Notes: generated by a model not told the origin, from the letters alone. A stretch of 64,000 bases of DNA from WTJH01 sp049889695 (GCA_049889695.1 JBMHCX010000018.1:1-64000), one strand, 5' to 3'; shown: positions 1-8,896, counted from the stretch's first letter. Numbers and translations are program-made.

Positions 1-2
1 CG

Positions 3-131
3 GCAGGTATTAGTGGATTAAAAGGCCACCGCTCAGTGGGCGGGTATCGAGCCTCTATGTATAACGCGATGCCTATAGACAGCGTGGAAATACTCGTAGA
101 CTGTATGCAGGCCTTAGAGAAAAAATATTAA
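3..131 (+). CDS. serC: Phosphoserine aminotransferase, C-terminal end (partial)
   Basis: The open frame enters from the left edge and ends at the TAA at 129-131, giving the last 42 residues. The stretch GLKGHRSVGGYRASMYNAMP is the highly conserved C-terminal segment of SerC, which makes 3-phosphoserine from 3-phosphohydroxypyruvate using PLP. The next gene on the same strand, 27 bases on, is the phosphoglycerate dehydrogenase that makes its substrate, which supports the call and suggests a serine-biosynthesis operon. The start and the catalytic lysine lie outside the window. Confidence 0.9.
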   Translation, partial: AGISGLKGHRSVGGYRASMYNAMPIDSVEILVDCMQALEKKY

Positions 132-158
132 GTCAAGACTATTTAAAGACCTTATAAA

Positions 159-1109
159 ATGAAAATATTAGCAAATGATGGAATCTCTCAAACGGGGATT
201 GACTTTTTACAAGAAAATGGATTTGAGGTTATCACAGTAAATGTAGCCCAAGAGCAACTTGTAGACTACATCAATGACAATAAGGTGAGCGCCCTTCTTG
301 TAAGAAGTGCCACAACAGCTCGGAAAGAATTGATTGATCAATGTCCAGGGCTTAAACTTATAGGTCGTGGGGGTGTTGGAATGGATAATATAGATGTTGA
401 ATATGCCAAATCTAAAGGACTTCATGTCATTAATACCCCAGCCGCCTCTTCTGCTTCTGTAGCAGAATTAGTCTTTGCACACCTCTATGGGGGTGTACGC
501 TTTTTATACGACTCGAATAGAAGCATGCCTCTTGAGGGAGAAACAAATTTTAAAGGACTTAAAAAAGCCTATGCTAAAGGAGTAGAGCTTAGAGGTAAAA
601 CACTGGGTATTATTGGCTTTGGTCGGATAGGTCAAGAAGTTGCTAAAATCGGTTTAGGAATCGGTATGCAAGTCATTGCAACTGATAAATTTATCGAAAA
701 AGCAGCGGTAGAAGTCGCTTTGTATTCAGGAAAATCAATCGTTGAGGAAATAAAAACGCAATCTATGGAATCCGTATTGTCTCAGTCAGATTTTATTAGC
801 CTCCATATTCCTGCGCAAAAAAATTATGTGATTGATGAGCAGGCTTTTTCACAAATGAAAAAAGGGGCCGCCTTAATTAATGCAGCTCGTGGTGGTGTAG
901 TAGACGAAGTAGCACTCGTAAAGGCATTAGACTCAGGCCAACTTTCTTTTGCAGCACTCGACACTTTTGAGAATGAGCCTAAGCCAGAGATTAAATTATT
1001 AATGCACGACAAGATCTCACTTACCCCCCATATAGGAGCCGCAACATTAGAGGCCCAAGACCGAATTGGGGTAGAGCTTGCTCAACAAATAACTACTTTG
1101 CTAAAATAA
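159..1109 (+). CDS. serA: D-3-phosphoglycerate dehydrogenase, short form
   Basis: This 316-residue NAD-dependent 2-hydroxyacid dehydrogenase should oxidise 3-phosphoglycerate in the first step of serine synthesis. The Rossmann glycine motif GFGRIG is at residues 153-158. The catalytic set is visible as R244 (NAARGG), E271/E273 (DTFENEP) and H291 (LTPHIGAAT). The protein stops just after the catalytic domain, so it lacks the C-terminal ACT domain that gives serine feedback inhibition in the long enzymes. The assignment as SerA rather than another 2-hydroxyacid dehydrogenase rests mainly on its place directly after serC. Confidence 0.9.
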   Translation: MKILANDGISQTGIDFLQENGFEVITVNVAQEQLVDYINDNKVSALLVRSATTARKELIDQCPGLKLIGRGGVGMDNIDVEYAKSKGLHVINTPAASSASVAELVFAHLYGGVRFLYDSNRSMPLEGETNFKGLKKAYAKGVELRGKTLGIIGFGRIGQEVAKIGLGIGMQVIATDKFIEKAAVEVALYSGKSIVEEIKTQSMESVLSQSDFISLHIPAQKNYVIDEQAFSQMKKGAALINAARGGVVDEVALVKALDSGQLSFAALDTFENEPKPEIKLLMHDKISLTPHIGAATLEAQDRIGVELAQQITTLLK

Positions 1110-1115
1110 GTTCTT

Positions 1116-1448
1116 TTGTATTTTAAAAAGCTTAAAGAAAAGTGGCACATCACTTCTAATTTTCAGCTGGTACTTATTTTTATCGTATTTGGGCTAACGG
1201 GCTCTATGAGTGTAAAAGTGGCCAAACCCTTATTAGATTTACTTTCCATCTATCCAGAAACTTTTCAAGACCTCATGGGTGGCTATCTATTGTATTGGAT
1301 CATTCGGATTACGCTGATTTTTCCCGCTTATCAAGTATTACTTCTCTTATTTGGCGCCCTCTTTTTTCAATTTAAATTCTTTTGGGAATTTGAAAAGAAA
1401 ATATTAAAACGACTTGGATTAAAGTGCCTTTTTAAAGGAAACGATTAG
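1116..1448 (+). CDS. Small membrane protein, DUF6787-like
   Basis: A 110-residue protein with two clear hydrophobic segments, about residues 17-40 and 58-85, separated by a short polar stretch, and a basic C-terminus. It resembles a small inner-membrane family of Bacteroidota usually labelled DUF6787. No function is known. The start is a TTG at 1116, six bases after the serA stop, and no ATG lies near the conserved N-terminal KKLKEKW stretch, so TTG is the best choice. The close spacing suggests co-transcription with serA. The stop is 1 base from the convergent folE end. Confidence 0.7.
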   Translation: MYFKKLKEKWHITSNFQLVLIFIVFGLTGSMSVKVAKPLLDLLSIYPETFQDLMGGYLLYWIIRITLIFPAYQVLLLLFGALFFQFKFFWEFEKKILKRLGLKCLFKGND

Positions 1449-1449
1449 A

Positions 1450-2043
1450 TTAAACGTGTTTTGAAAGTGTTAAATTCAGAAACTCATTACGTGTCTCTGT
1501 CTCTTTAAAAACACCTCTAAATCCAGAGGTTGTAGTCGTTGAATTTTGTTTATGAACACCGCGCATCATCATACACATATGGGAAGCTTCAATGACAACC
1601 GCCACCCCCTTTGGGTTTAAGGTATCATTGATACAGTCTAATATTTGCTCTGTTAAACGTTCTTGTACTTGTAGTCTTCTGGCGAAGACATCGACAATGC
1701 GTGGAATTTTACTGAGTCCAACGATCTTGCCATCAGGAATATAGGCAATATGAGCTTTCCCAAAGAAGGGCAACATATGATGCTCGCAAAGCGAATACAA
1801 TTCTATGTCTTTGACAATCACCATTTCGTTGTAATCCTCGTTAAACATGGCACCTTGCAGGATTTGCTTCGGGTCTTTTTCGTAGCCCTCCGTTAAAAAT
1901 TTCATCGCTTTTGCAGCGCGTTCAGGAGTTTTTACGAGGCCTTCACGATCGACATCTTCACCCAACAAGTCAATTATATTGGTGAAATTGGATTTGATCT
2001 CTGCCGTTAAGGGGATGGTTTGAATGTCAAAATTTTCGTTCAT
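1450..2043 (-). CDS. folE: GTP cyclohydrolase I
   Basis: This 197-residue enzyme of the type I fold converts GTP to 7,8-dihydroneopterin triphosphate, the first step to tetrahydrofolate. The zinc ligands are visible as C86 and H89 in SLCEHHMLPFFG and C157 in ASHMCMMMRGV. The C-terminal SGxF-type stretch (TTSGFRGVF) is also present. It lies two bases downstream of msrA on the same strand, so the two genes are probably co-transcribed. Confidence 0.95.
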   Translation of the reverse strand: MNENFDIQTIPLTAEIKSNFTNIIDLLGEDVDREGLVKTPERAAKAMKFLTEGYEKDPKQILQGAMFNEDYNEMVIVKDIELYSLCEHHMLPFFGKAHIAYIPDGKIVGLSKIPRIVDVFARRLQVQERLTEQILDCINDTLNPKGVAVVIEASHMCMMMRGVHKQNSTTTTSGFRGVFKETETRNEFLNLTLSKHV

Positions 2044-2045
2044 AG

Positions 2046-2579
2046 CTAATTTAAATATGTTTGATAGGCCTCCCGAAATTTTTGCAGCTTAGGGGCGATA
2101 ACCGCTGCACAGTACATCTGTTCGGGATGGCGATTGAAATAGTCTTTATGTTCTTCTTCTGCTAAATAAAAGGGGACCTCAGGAAGTATTTCTGTTACAA
2201 TAGGAGCAGAAAACACCTGTTCTTCCGTGAGTTGTTGCATATGGCTTTCAGCTATTTTTTGCTGTTCTTCGTTCCGATAGAAAATCGCCGATCGATATTG
2301 AGTACCGATGTCATTTCCCTGACGATTAAGCGTTGTAGGATCGTGGGTAGCAAAAAATACTTTGACGAGTATATCGTAGGAAATTATAGAAGGATCATAG
2401 CTCAAACGGATAGCTTCCGCATGACCTGTACGTCCTGTACATACTTCTCGGTAGGCGGGATTTTTAATATGTCCTCCCATATAACCGGGTTCAACTTCCT
2501 TTACTCCCCTTAAGGAAGCATAAACAGCTTCTGTGCACCAGAAGCAACCACTCGCAAAAAAAGCTTGTTGTAATTCCAT
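2046..2579 (-). CDS. msrA: Peptide methionine-S-sulfoxide reductase A
   Basis: A 177-residue MsrA that reduces the S epimer of methionine sulfoxide. The catalytic cysteine is C12 in the signature GCFWC, followed by E17 of CTEAVY. The conserved YDP, HDPTTLNRQGNDIGTQYRS and SPK-type stretches of the family are present. There is no signal peptide, so it is cytoplasmic. A TAnnTTTG box (TATATTTG) lies 11 bases before the ATG on the minus strand, implying a very short leader. It leads a two-gene unit with folE. Confidence 0.95.
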   Translation of the reverse strand: MELQQAFFASGCFWCTEAVYASLRGVKEVEPGYMGGHIKNPAYREVCTGRTGHAEAIRLSYDPSIISYDILVKVFFATHDPTTLNRQGNDIGTQYRSAIFYRNEEQQKIAESHMQQLTEEQVFSAPIVTEILPEVPFYLAEEEHKDYFNRHPEQMYCAAVIAPKLQKFREAYQTYLN

Positions 2580-2590
2580 ATAATGTCTAA

Positions 2591-2598
2591 CAAATATA
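2591..2598 (-). promoter_or_regulatory. -7 promoter box of msrA-folE
   Basis: On the minus strand the sequence reads TATATTTG, an exact match to the Bacteroidota -7 consensus TAnnTTTG. It lies 11 bases before the msrA start. No good -33 TTG at the usual 19-21 base spacing was seen. Confidence 0.5.
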
Positions 2599-2713
2599 TT
2601 AAATATTTAAACAATAATGATCATGCTTAAACAAAACTGTCTGTATAAAGACGACAAATGAACTTAAAATAGTCGGCATTCGAAAGCATTAAATTGTGTT
2701 ACTTTGTACTTCG

Positions 2714-3376
2714 ATGATTGAGCTTACATCCATTTATAAATCGTTCGGTGAGTTGGTCGTTTTGAACGGTATAGACCTAACGATTGCTCCTCAGGAATTG
2801 GTGGCGATCACTGGTCCATCCGGAGCAGGAAAGTCTACTCTTTTACACATTATGGGAACTTTAGAAGCTCCCGACCCTCATCAGGCAGCAAGCATTAAAC
2901 TGAATGGACAATCGGTCTTAGGGATGACTCCCAAAGCTTTGGCCGAATTCAGAAATCAACAGTTAGGATTTGTGTTTCAGTCGCATGAACTCCTGCCGGA
3001 GTTTACGGCCATAGAAAATGTATGTCTACCGGCATGGATTAGCGCTCAGCCCAAAGCCAAGACCCTTAAAAAAGCCAAAGAGCTCCTCTCCCATCTTGGG
3101 CTGGAGCATCGGTTCAATCATAAGCCCACCACCCTTTCAGGAGGAGAAAAACAGCGTGTCGCTGTGGCGCGGGCCCTTATTAATGCCCCCAAGATAGTCA
3201 TGGCTGATGAACCCAGTGGGAATTTAGATTCTCAGAACGCACAAGAACTACATCAGTTGTTTTTTGATTTGCGCAAAACCATGGAAACAACCTTTGTGAT
3301 TGTTACCCACAATCAGGAGTTTGCACAACAGGCCGACCGAATTATTGATCTTAAAGATGGACAAATTCGCAACTGA
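2714..3376 (+). CDS. lolD: ABC transporter ATPase, LolD-like
   Basis: A 220-residue ABC ATPase of the LolD/MacB type, which powers release of lipoproteins from the inner membrane or a related export step. Walker A is GPSGAGKST at residues 34-42. The signature LSGGEKQR and Walker B IVMADEPSGNLDS follow, the latter typical of LolD/FtsE-like proteins. The ATG at 2714 is preferred over a GTG at 2696 because homologues begin at MIELTSIYKSFG. No permease lies next to it, so a LolCE partner must be elsewhere. The 3' end overlaps the next gene by 20 bases. Confidence 0.8.
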   Translation: MIELTSIYKSFGELVVLNGIDLTIAPQELVAITGPSGAGKSTLLHIMGTLEAPDPHQAASIKLNGQSVLGMTPKALAEFRNQQLGFVFQSHELLPEFTAIENVCLPAWISAQPKAKTLKKAKELLSHLGLEHRFNHKPTTLSGGEKQRVAVARALINAPKIVMADEPSGNLDSQNAQELHQLFFDLRKTMETTFVIVTHNQEFAQQADRIIDLKDGQIRN

Positions 3377-4145
3377 ATTGGATGCTGCCGCTTTAAAAGA
3401 TTTTTTGGATGAAAAGGCTGCCTTCTATGAAAACCCAGTGTTTATCGAAACCGATCCCATTCAGATTCCCCACCAGTTCAGTAAAAAACAAGACATTGAA
3501 ATAGCGGCGCTGTTAACCGCCCTGATCGCCTGGGGAAATCGAAGCAGTATTTTAAAAAGTGCTCAAAAAATCATGACGCTTATGGATGGAGATCCCTACG
3601 GATTTGTTAGCCAGCACAGCCCTAAAGACCTCAAAGTATTTGAGGGCTTTGTGCATCGAACTTTTCAAACGGTCGATCTTCAATTTATCCTGCAAGCCCT
3701 GCAGAGCGCCTACCAACAAGAAGATTCCTTGGAGGCTTATTTTATCGATCCGACGGGTACCCATGATTATATGGCACCAAACATCAGTCGCTTTCGAGAG
3801 TTTTTATTGCGCACCCCCCACCAGAAAAGAAGCGAAAAGCACTTGGCCAACCCACTTCAAGGGTCTGCGGCAAAACGCCTACATATGTATCTACGCTGGA
3901 TGGTTCGCCCTGCAAAAAAAGGAGTCGACTTTAATCTTTGGAAAAAAATACCTCCAGCAAAACTCTCTTGCCCATTAGATGTCCATAGCGGGAATGTAGC
4001 ACGCAAATTGGGACTCCTCGACCGAAAGCAGAACGATGCTAAGGCCGTGGAACAATTGGATCAGCAGCTGCGACGACTGGATCCTATCGATCCGGTAAAA
4101 TACGATTTTGCACTTTTTGGCTTAGGGGTGTTCGAAAAATTTTAA
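3357..4145 (+). CDS. TIGR02757 family protein
   Basis: A 262-residue protein that matches the TIGR02757 (DUF2400) family of Bacteroidota and relatives. Its features are the N-terminal ALLTALIAWGNRSSILKSAQ stretch, WMVRP in the middle and PLDVHSG near the C-terminus. The helical layout recalls helix-hairpin-helix DNA glycosylases, but no function is established. The ATG at 3357 lies inside the end of lolD, so the two are probably translationally coupled. There is no signal peptide or membrane segment. Confidence 0.8.
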   Translation: MDKFATELDAAALKDFLDEKAAFYENPVFIETDPIQIPHQFSKKQDIEIAALLTALIAWGNRSSILKSAQKIMTLMDGDPYGFVSQHSPKDLKVFEGFVHRTFQTVDLQFILQALQSAYQQEDSLEAYFIDPTGTHDYMAPNISRFREFLLRTPHQKRSEKHLANPLQGSAAKRLHMYLRWMVRPAKKGVDFNLWKKIPPAKLSCPLDVHSGNVARKLGLLDRKQNDAKAVEQLDQQLRRLDPIDPVKYDFALFGLGVFEKF

Positions 4146-4203
4146 AAAAGAAGAGCAATATGCCGTAGCGGAAACCTTGAAAATCCTAATTTTGAAGAGC
4201 AAG

Positions 4204-5463
4204 ATGAAAACACTACTGATTCAAAAAGCGACTGTTGTCGATCCTCAAAGTTCGCACCACCTTCAGACCTGTGATATTTTAATTGAAAACGGTAAGATTT
4301 CCCAAATGGGAGAGCTCTCCGGCCAAACGGCCGATAAAGTTCTATCCTGGGAACAGTGCCATGTTTCTCCAGGCTGGTTTGATCCGTTCGTGAGCATCGG
4401 CAGTCCGGGATACGAGGAGAGAGAGACCCTTGAAAATGGTATTCGAACGGCCCTTCAATCGGGCTATACGGGTATCGGTCTTCAGCCTGTGTCGGATCCT
4501 ATCATCGATCACCGCGCTGCTCTCAGTCATCTTGTTCAGACAACTAAAGATCTGCCCCTTGATGTATTTCCATTAGGCGCACTTTCGCAAGGGCAAAAAG
4601 GAGAGCAGTTAGCGGCTCTCTATGAAATGTTTGAAGAAGGCGCCGTTGGCTTTACAGATGTTAAGCGTGCCATTTCAAATCCTAACCTATTAAAAATAGC
4701 GCTGCAGTACAGCCGAAATTTCAAGGGCCTTGTCTGCTCTCATCCGCAGGATGGGCAGCTGGCTAAAAACGGAGTAATGCACGAAGGAAAAACCAGTACG
4801 CTTCTCGGATTGGCAGGTATCCCAACGGTTGCTGAGACCACGCAAGTAGCTCGCGACATTGCCCTCCTAGAATATACGCAAGGGAAATTGCATATTCCAT
4901 TTGTCAGCTCAGCTGCCACGCTGGAGCTTATTCGCGGGGCTAAAAAGAAAGGCTTGGATATCAGTTGCTCTGTGGGGCTTCCTCATTTGTGGTTTTGCGA
5001 TGAGGACCTTCAGGAATTCGACACCAATTTTAAACTCTTCCCTCCTCTCCGATCGGCCAAAGACCGCGAAGCTCTTCGCGAAGGCTTGGTTTCGGGTGTA
5101 ATCGATAGTGTCAGTGCCATGCACGAACCTATGAATATTGAACACAAAGCTGTTGAATTTGAACATGCTTTTGGCGGAAGTATAGGTCTAGAGGCCAGTT
5201 TTGGTATTTTAATGCAGCTATTCCCCTTACAAGAAAGTATACAGTTCCTCTCAAGAGGGCGGCGTATTTTTGGGATCGAATCGCCATCTATAAAAGTGGG
5301 TCAGCAAGCAAATATGACCTTTTTTAATCCTGAAGTCACATGGACCTTAACAGCCAAAGATCTTATTTCCACTTCTAAAAATTGTGCGTTTATCGGTCAG
5401 TCGCTCCGTGGGAAAGTATATGCTACCTATCATCGTAATACCTTAACCACTCGTGTTCAATAA
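4204..5463 (+). CDS. Dihydroorotase-like amidohydrolase, zinc motif missing
   Basis: A 419-residue member of the amidohydrolase superfamily closest to dihydroorotase (PyrC). The canonical DxHxH zinc motif near the start of the barrel reads D60-P-F62-V-S64 here, so both histidines are lost, while the following SPGYEERETLENG keeps the family pattern. Similar proteins in Flavobacteriia are annotated as dihydroorotases but share this loss. It may be a non-catalytic partner of the pyrimidine pathway, or use altered chemistry. The start is the ATG at 4204 rather than the upstream TTG at 4177. Confidence 0.75.
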   Translation: MKTLLIQKATVVDPQSSHHLQTCDILIENGKISQMGELSGQTADKVLSWEQCHVSPGWFDPFVSIGSPGYEERETLENGIRTALQSGYTGIGLQPVSDPIIDHRAALSHLVQTTKDLPLDVFPLGALSQGQKGEQLAALYEMFEEGAVGFTDVKRAISNPNLLKIALQYSRNFKGLVCSHPQDGQLAKNGVMHEGKTSTLLGLAGIPTVAETTQVARDIALLEYTQGKLHIPFVSSAATLELIRGAKKKGLDISCSVGLPHLWFCDEDLQEFDTNFKLFPPLRSAKDREALREGLVSGVIDSVSAMHEPMNIEHKAVEFEHAFGGSIGLEASFGILMQLFPLQESIQFLSRGRRIFGIESPSIKVGQQANMTFFNPEVTWTLTAKDLISTSKNCAFIGQSLRGKVYATYHRNTLTTRVQ

Positions 5464-6109
5464 TACGACATTAAATTACCTTGTACACAGGGCAAAGCAA
5501 TCTACTGAGCACCATCCTACATTAGTGATGATGCATGGTTATGGCAGCAACGCGCAAGATTTATTTGGATTCGCTCCTTACTTACCTCCCCACTACACTA
5601 TCATTTCCCTAGAGGCGCCAATATCGCTCCCCATGGGTGGATATGCTTGGTTTCCGCTACGGATAGATCGCCCGTTGGATGAGTGGATTGCCGCTGCAGA
5701 TATTCAAAATATACAGCAATTGGTCTTAACAACCCTCGACCATTGTATTCAACAAGAAGGACTAAATCCCGATAATATTAGTCTACTCGGCTTTAGCCAA
5801 GGAGCCATGCTCGGATGGACCTTAGCACTGACCTCCCCACAAAAGTTCAAGCGATTAATTGCGCTGAGTGGCTTTGTCGTTACAGATGCAATTGAAAATA
5901 TAGCTACACTGCAACAGGTTCCAAAAATCTATGCTGCTCATGGGATAAACGATGGAGTAATCCCTGTTGCAATGGCACGGGAAACGATTACGCCACTCGC
6001 ACAAAGATTTGCAGCCATCGACTATCGGGAATTTCCGGATGCCCATGAAGTCTCCCAAGCCAATTTCACTCAGCTATTAGAGTGGTTAACGCTTACGGAA
6101 GATCACTGA
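5453..6109 (+). CDS. Alpha/beta hydrolase, carboxylesterase/phospholipase type
   Basis: A 218-residue cytoplasmic serine hydrolase of the phospholipase/carboxylesterase family. The oxyanion stretch HGYGSN is near residue 28, the nucleophile sits in GFSQGA, and the likely acid and base are in HGINDGVIPV and DAHEV. The start is a GTG that overlaps the dihydroorotase-like gene by 11 bases, which suggests coupled translation. The substrate cannot be told from sequence. Its 3' end overlaps the convergent gene at 6093 by 17 bases. Confidence 0.85.
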   Translation: MFNNTTLNYLVHRAKQSTEHHPTLVMMHGYGSNAQDLFGFAPYLPPHYTIISLEAPISLPMGGYAWFPLRIDRPLDEWIAAADIQNIQQLVLTTLDHCIQQEGLNPDNISLLGFSQGAMLGWTLALTSPQKFKRLIALSGFVVTDAIENIATLQQVPKIYAAHGINDGVIPVAMARETITPLAQRFAAIDYREFPDAHEVSQANFTQLLEWLTLTEDH

Positions 6110-6593
6110 TAGGATACAGAAAATCTGTAATTGGTTCGAAGGTAACAGTCCCATCTGCTTTCAGCTGATAGCTTAACAAGACTTCCCCCCAATATTTTTG
6201 ATCGGAGAAATCAGCAATCACCCAACGATTGTTCAAGAGGTGAACTTTATTAAAAAAGAATCGTCCTTGCATACCGGCATAACTGATCAATGGATTAGTC
6301 TTTTTAAGATTGTATTCATATAGCGCATCGCTGACCAGTTGGGTGATTTCCTCAGCCGAGCGATTTCCTTCAAATGCGTTCAAACCCTCTTCATTTCCGA
6401 TGAGTGAGAAATACTGCTGATCTTCCAAAAGCATTTGTACCTGATCTATTGAATCTTTTAAGGTTTGCTTTTGACGATCCAGTTGTTCGATTTTTTGCAC
6501 CTGATAATTAACGACTTTATTTGAACTGACAATCTGGTATAGAAGAATCAGAGAGACAAATACGAGCAGATAGCTGATGATTTTAGTACGCAT
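6093..6593 (-). CDS. Membrane-anchored protein of unknown function
   Basis: A 166-residue protein with one N-terminal transmembrane segment (about residues 5-23), a short coiled-coil-like stretch (about 28-58) and a soluble C-terminal part rich in aromatic residues that should lie in the periplasm. I do not recognise a family with certainty. It follows the MBL-fold hydrolase by six bases on the same strand, so the two form a likely operon. Confidence 0.7.
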   Translation of the reverse strand: MRTKIISYLLVFVSLILLYQIVSSNKVVNYQVQKIEQLDRQKQTLKDSIDQVQMLLEDQQYFSLIGNEEGLNAFEGNRSAEEITQLVSDALYEYNLKKTNPLISYAGMQGRFFFNKVHLLNNRWVIADFSDQKYWGEVLLSYQLKADGTVTFEPITDFLYPISDLP

Positions 6594-6599
6594 AGGAAT

Positions 6600-7370
6600 T
6601 TAAGGTATATGAATGGATAAATTGTCATAGGCCAAAGCAACGTGCTTGGGTAGTTTGGCTGATATTTCCGCATGAAAACCAAATAGATGGCTGATGTGGG
6701 TAAAATATGTTTTTTTCGGTTGGAGCTGATCGACGATTGCCATCGCCTCTGCTAGGTTTAAATGACTGGGATGCTCTTCTTCGCGCAAGGCGTTTAGGAC
6801 AAGTACATCTAAATCTTGCAAATAGGGCAACTGGTCATCGGCCAGGGTTTTTACGTCTGTCAAATACGCAAAATTATCGATCCTAAAGCCTAGGACTGGC
6901 ATTTGATAATGAATGGCTTCTATGGGGGTAATAGTTTTGCCACATAGCTCGAATGGCTGATTTTTAGCAATCACATTTTTGGTTACCGAAGGAGCTCCCG
7001 GATATCTGTTCTCTGTCTCAAAGATATATGCAAAACGCGATTCTAAGCCCTTAAACACTTCTTGAGTAGCATAGACGGGTAAGGCGCCTTGTCGAAAGCA
7101 AAATGGGCGGATATCGTCTAAACCAGCGGTGTGATCGGCATGCTCATGGGTAATTAATAATGCATCCAGATGGTCGACTTCTTGTTGCAACATTTGCTGT
7201 CTGAAATCAGGACCACAATCGACCACCACCTGCCCTCCTTCCCAAGAAATCAAGACGGATACGCGTAAACGCTTATCTTTCGGATCGTTACTTAAACAGA
7301 CGGGGTGCTGACTACCAATGACCGGAACTCCCTGAGAAGTGCCTGTTCCTAAAAATGTAACTTTTAACAT
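6600..7370 (-). CDS. MBL-fold metallo-hydrolase, PhnP-like
   Basis: A 256-residue metallo-beta-lactamase-fold hydrolase. The metal motif HEHADH is at residues 75-80, preceded by VVDCGPDFR, and the C-terminal THISHLFGFH stretch supplies further metal ligands. The N-terminal FLGTGTSQGVPVIG is typical of the PhnP/RNase Z-like branch that cleaves cyclic phosphodiesters, but the substrate is unknown. A TAnnTTTG box ends only five bases before the ATG. Confidence 0.85.
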   Translation of the reverse strand: MLKVTFLGTGTSQGVPVIGSQHPVCLSNDPKDKRLRVSVLISWEGGQVVVDCGPDFRQQMLQQEVDHLDALLITHEHADHTAGLDDIRPFCFRQGALPVYATQEVFKGLESRFAYIFETENRYPGAPSVTKNVIAKNQPFELCGKTITPIEAIHYQMPVLGFRIDNFAYLTDVKTLADDQLPYLQDLDVLVLNALREEEHPSHLNLAEAMAIVDQLQPKKTYFTHISHLFGFHAEISAKLPKHVALAYDNLSIHIP

Positions 7371-7375
7371 GGATC

Positions 7376-7383
7376 CAAAGGTA
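7376..7383 (-). promoter_or_regulatory. -7 promoter box of the MBL-fold gene
   Basis: The minus strand reads TACCTTTG, an exact TAnnTTTG match, ending five bases before the ATG at 7370. Transcription would start at or next to the A of the start codon, so the mRNA may be leaderless. Confidence 0.45.
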
Positions 7384-7444
7384 GCAAATGGTGTTGGAAT
7401 CGAGGAAAGTTTGTAATTTTAGACATATAAATTTCAAAAAATAT

Positions 7445-8896
7445 ATGTCGGTGCAACTTTCCGATAATCACGCTTTTGAAAACCTCCCTTCGGTAGAGGC
7501 TAAAGCACTTCGAATCAATTTAAACAAAGATATTTACGGGACTTTCGCGGAAATTGGTGCAGGCCAAGAAGTAGCTCGACATTTTTTTAGAGTTGGCGGA
7601 GCTTCCGGTACTATTGCTAAGACCATTAGTGCTTACGACAAAAACTTTAGCGATACCATCTATGGGGAGGAAGACGACAAACGCTACGTCACTGAAACCC
7701 GTTTAGATAAGATGTTAGCGCATGAGATACAATTGTTGGAAGAACGCATCAAACGCGACAAAGAGCCCAATAAGGTGTTTTTTGCTTATGCAAACACGGT
7801 AGCTACCATTGATTTTGCTAAAAAGTTTAAAGGCCATGGCTGGATGGGGATTCGCTTTCAGACAGCCCCCAACGAACCCTACAATGAAATAAGCCTACAT
7901 GTCCGCTTCCACCATTCCGAAGCGCGCTTGCAGCAGGAAGTCTTAGGAATTATGGGAGTAAACCTTATTTACGGTGCTTTCTACAAACACGACCAGCCCA
8001 AGAAACTACTGCGCTATCTGTACGATCATATCGATCAGGATGCTATTGAAATTGATACGATCAATTTCTCAGGTCCAATATTTAAAGAAGTCGACAATCG
8101 TTTAATGAGTCTACAGCTCATTAAAAACAACATGACAGATGCCGTTATGTTCGACGCCCATGGGAACAATATACTCCCCGCACGTGTCCTCTACAAAAAG
8201 AATATCCTCACCCTTAGGGGAAGTTTTCGACCGGTTACGCTTGTCAACATAGACATGTTCCAGAAATCTTTGGATATTTTCCTGAAAGAAGCGCAAGTCG
8301 ACGAAGATCGCACAGAAGTTATTTTTGAAATCACCCTCTCGAACTTAAAAGTAGAAGGCGATGTCGATGAAAAAGACTTTATGGATAGGGCTAAATTACT
8401 TTGTTCGTTGGGGTATACGGTGATGATCTCGAACTTTAAAGAATACTATCGCTTAGTCAGTTATCTTTCTCAATACACCAAAAATCAATTAGGACTAAGT
8501 ATGGGAGTATCCAACTTTGTGGATATTTTTGATGAACAATACTATGCAGATCTTCCCGGTGGGATTTTAGAGGCTTTTGGGAAAATGTTCCACAATAACC
8601 TTAAGATTTATCTCTACCCGATGTTCGATGAAGGACGAAATACTGTAGTCAATAGCAATAACTTAAAACTCCATCCGCGTATGAAAGACTTTTATAAGTT
8701 CTTTAAATACAATGGAAAGGTCGTAGACATCATCGATTATGAAGATGATCATCTGTCGATATTCTCTCGTCAAATCTTACAGCAAATAAGAAATGGCGAA
8801 GAGGGATGGGAACCTTGCTTACCCGAGGGAATCGCTGAGATGATTAAGGAAAAAAAGATGTTCGACTACAAGTCTGCTGCTACTTCAAAGGCCTAG
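7445..8896 (+). CDS. Conserved Bacteroidota protein of unknown function
   Basis: A 483-residue cytoplasmic-looking protein with no signal peptide, no beta-barrel repeats and no membrane segment. From memory, close homologues across Flavobacteriia are often labelled TonB-dependent receptor or nicotinate-nucleotide adenylyltransferase, but nothing in this sequence supports either label. Conserved-looking stretches are IYGTFAEIGAGQEVARHFFR near the N-terminus, GWMGIRFQ and VRFHHSEA in the middle, and IYLYPMFDEG near the C-terminus. The ATG at 7445 starts the conserved MSVQLSD stretch. It overlaps the convergent bcp stop by four bases. Confidence 0.85.
   Translation: MSVQLSDNHAFENLPSVEAKALRINLNKDIYGTFAEIGAGQEVARHFFRVGGASGTIAKTISAYDKNFSDTIYGEEDDKRYVTETRLDKMLAHEIQLLEERIKRDKEPNKVFFAYANTVATIDFAKKFKGHGWMGIRFQTAPNEPYNEISLHVRFHHSEARLQQEVLGIMGVNLIYGAFYKHDQPKKLLRYLYDHIDQDAIEIDTINFSGPIFKEVDNRLMSLQLIKNNMTDAVMFDAHGNNILPARVLYKKNILTLRGSFRPVTLVNIDMFQKSLDIFLKEAQVDEDRTEVIFEITLSNLKVEGDVDEKDFMDRAKLLCSLGYTVMISNFKEYYRLVSYLSQYTKNQLGLSMGVSNFVDIFDEQYYADLPGGILEAFGKMFHNNLKIYLYPMFDEGRNTVVNSNNLKLHPRMKDFYKFFKYNGKVVDIIDYEDDHLSIFSRQILQQIRNGEEGWEPCLPEGIAEMIKEKKMFDYKSAATSKA

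Noticed and set aside
2232..2513. A 93-residue plus-strand frame inside msrA
   Set aside because: Antisense to a conserved gene with all its catalytic motifs; the translation resembles nothing.
2699..2706. A TAnnTTTG promoter box before lolD (TTACTTTG)
   Set aside because: It lacks one spacer base relative to the consensus and lies eight bases from the ATG; it is too weak to call.
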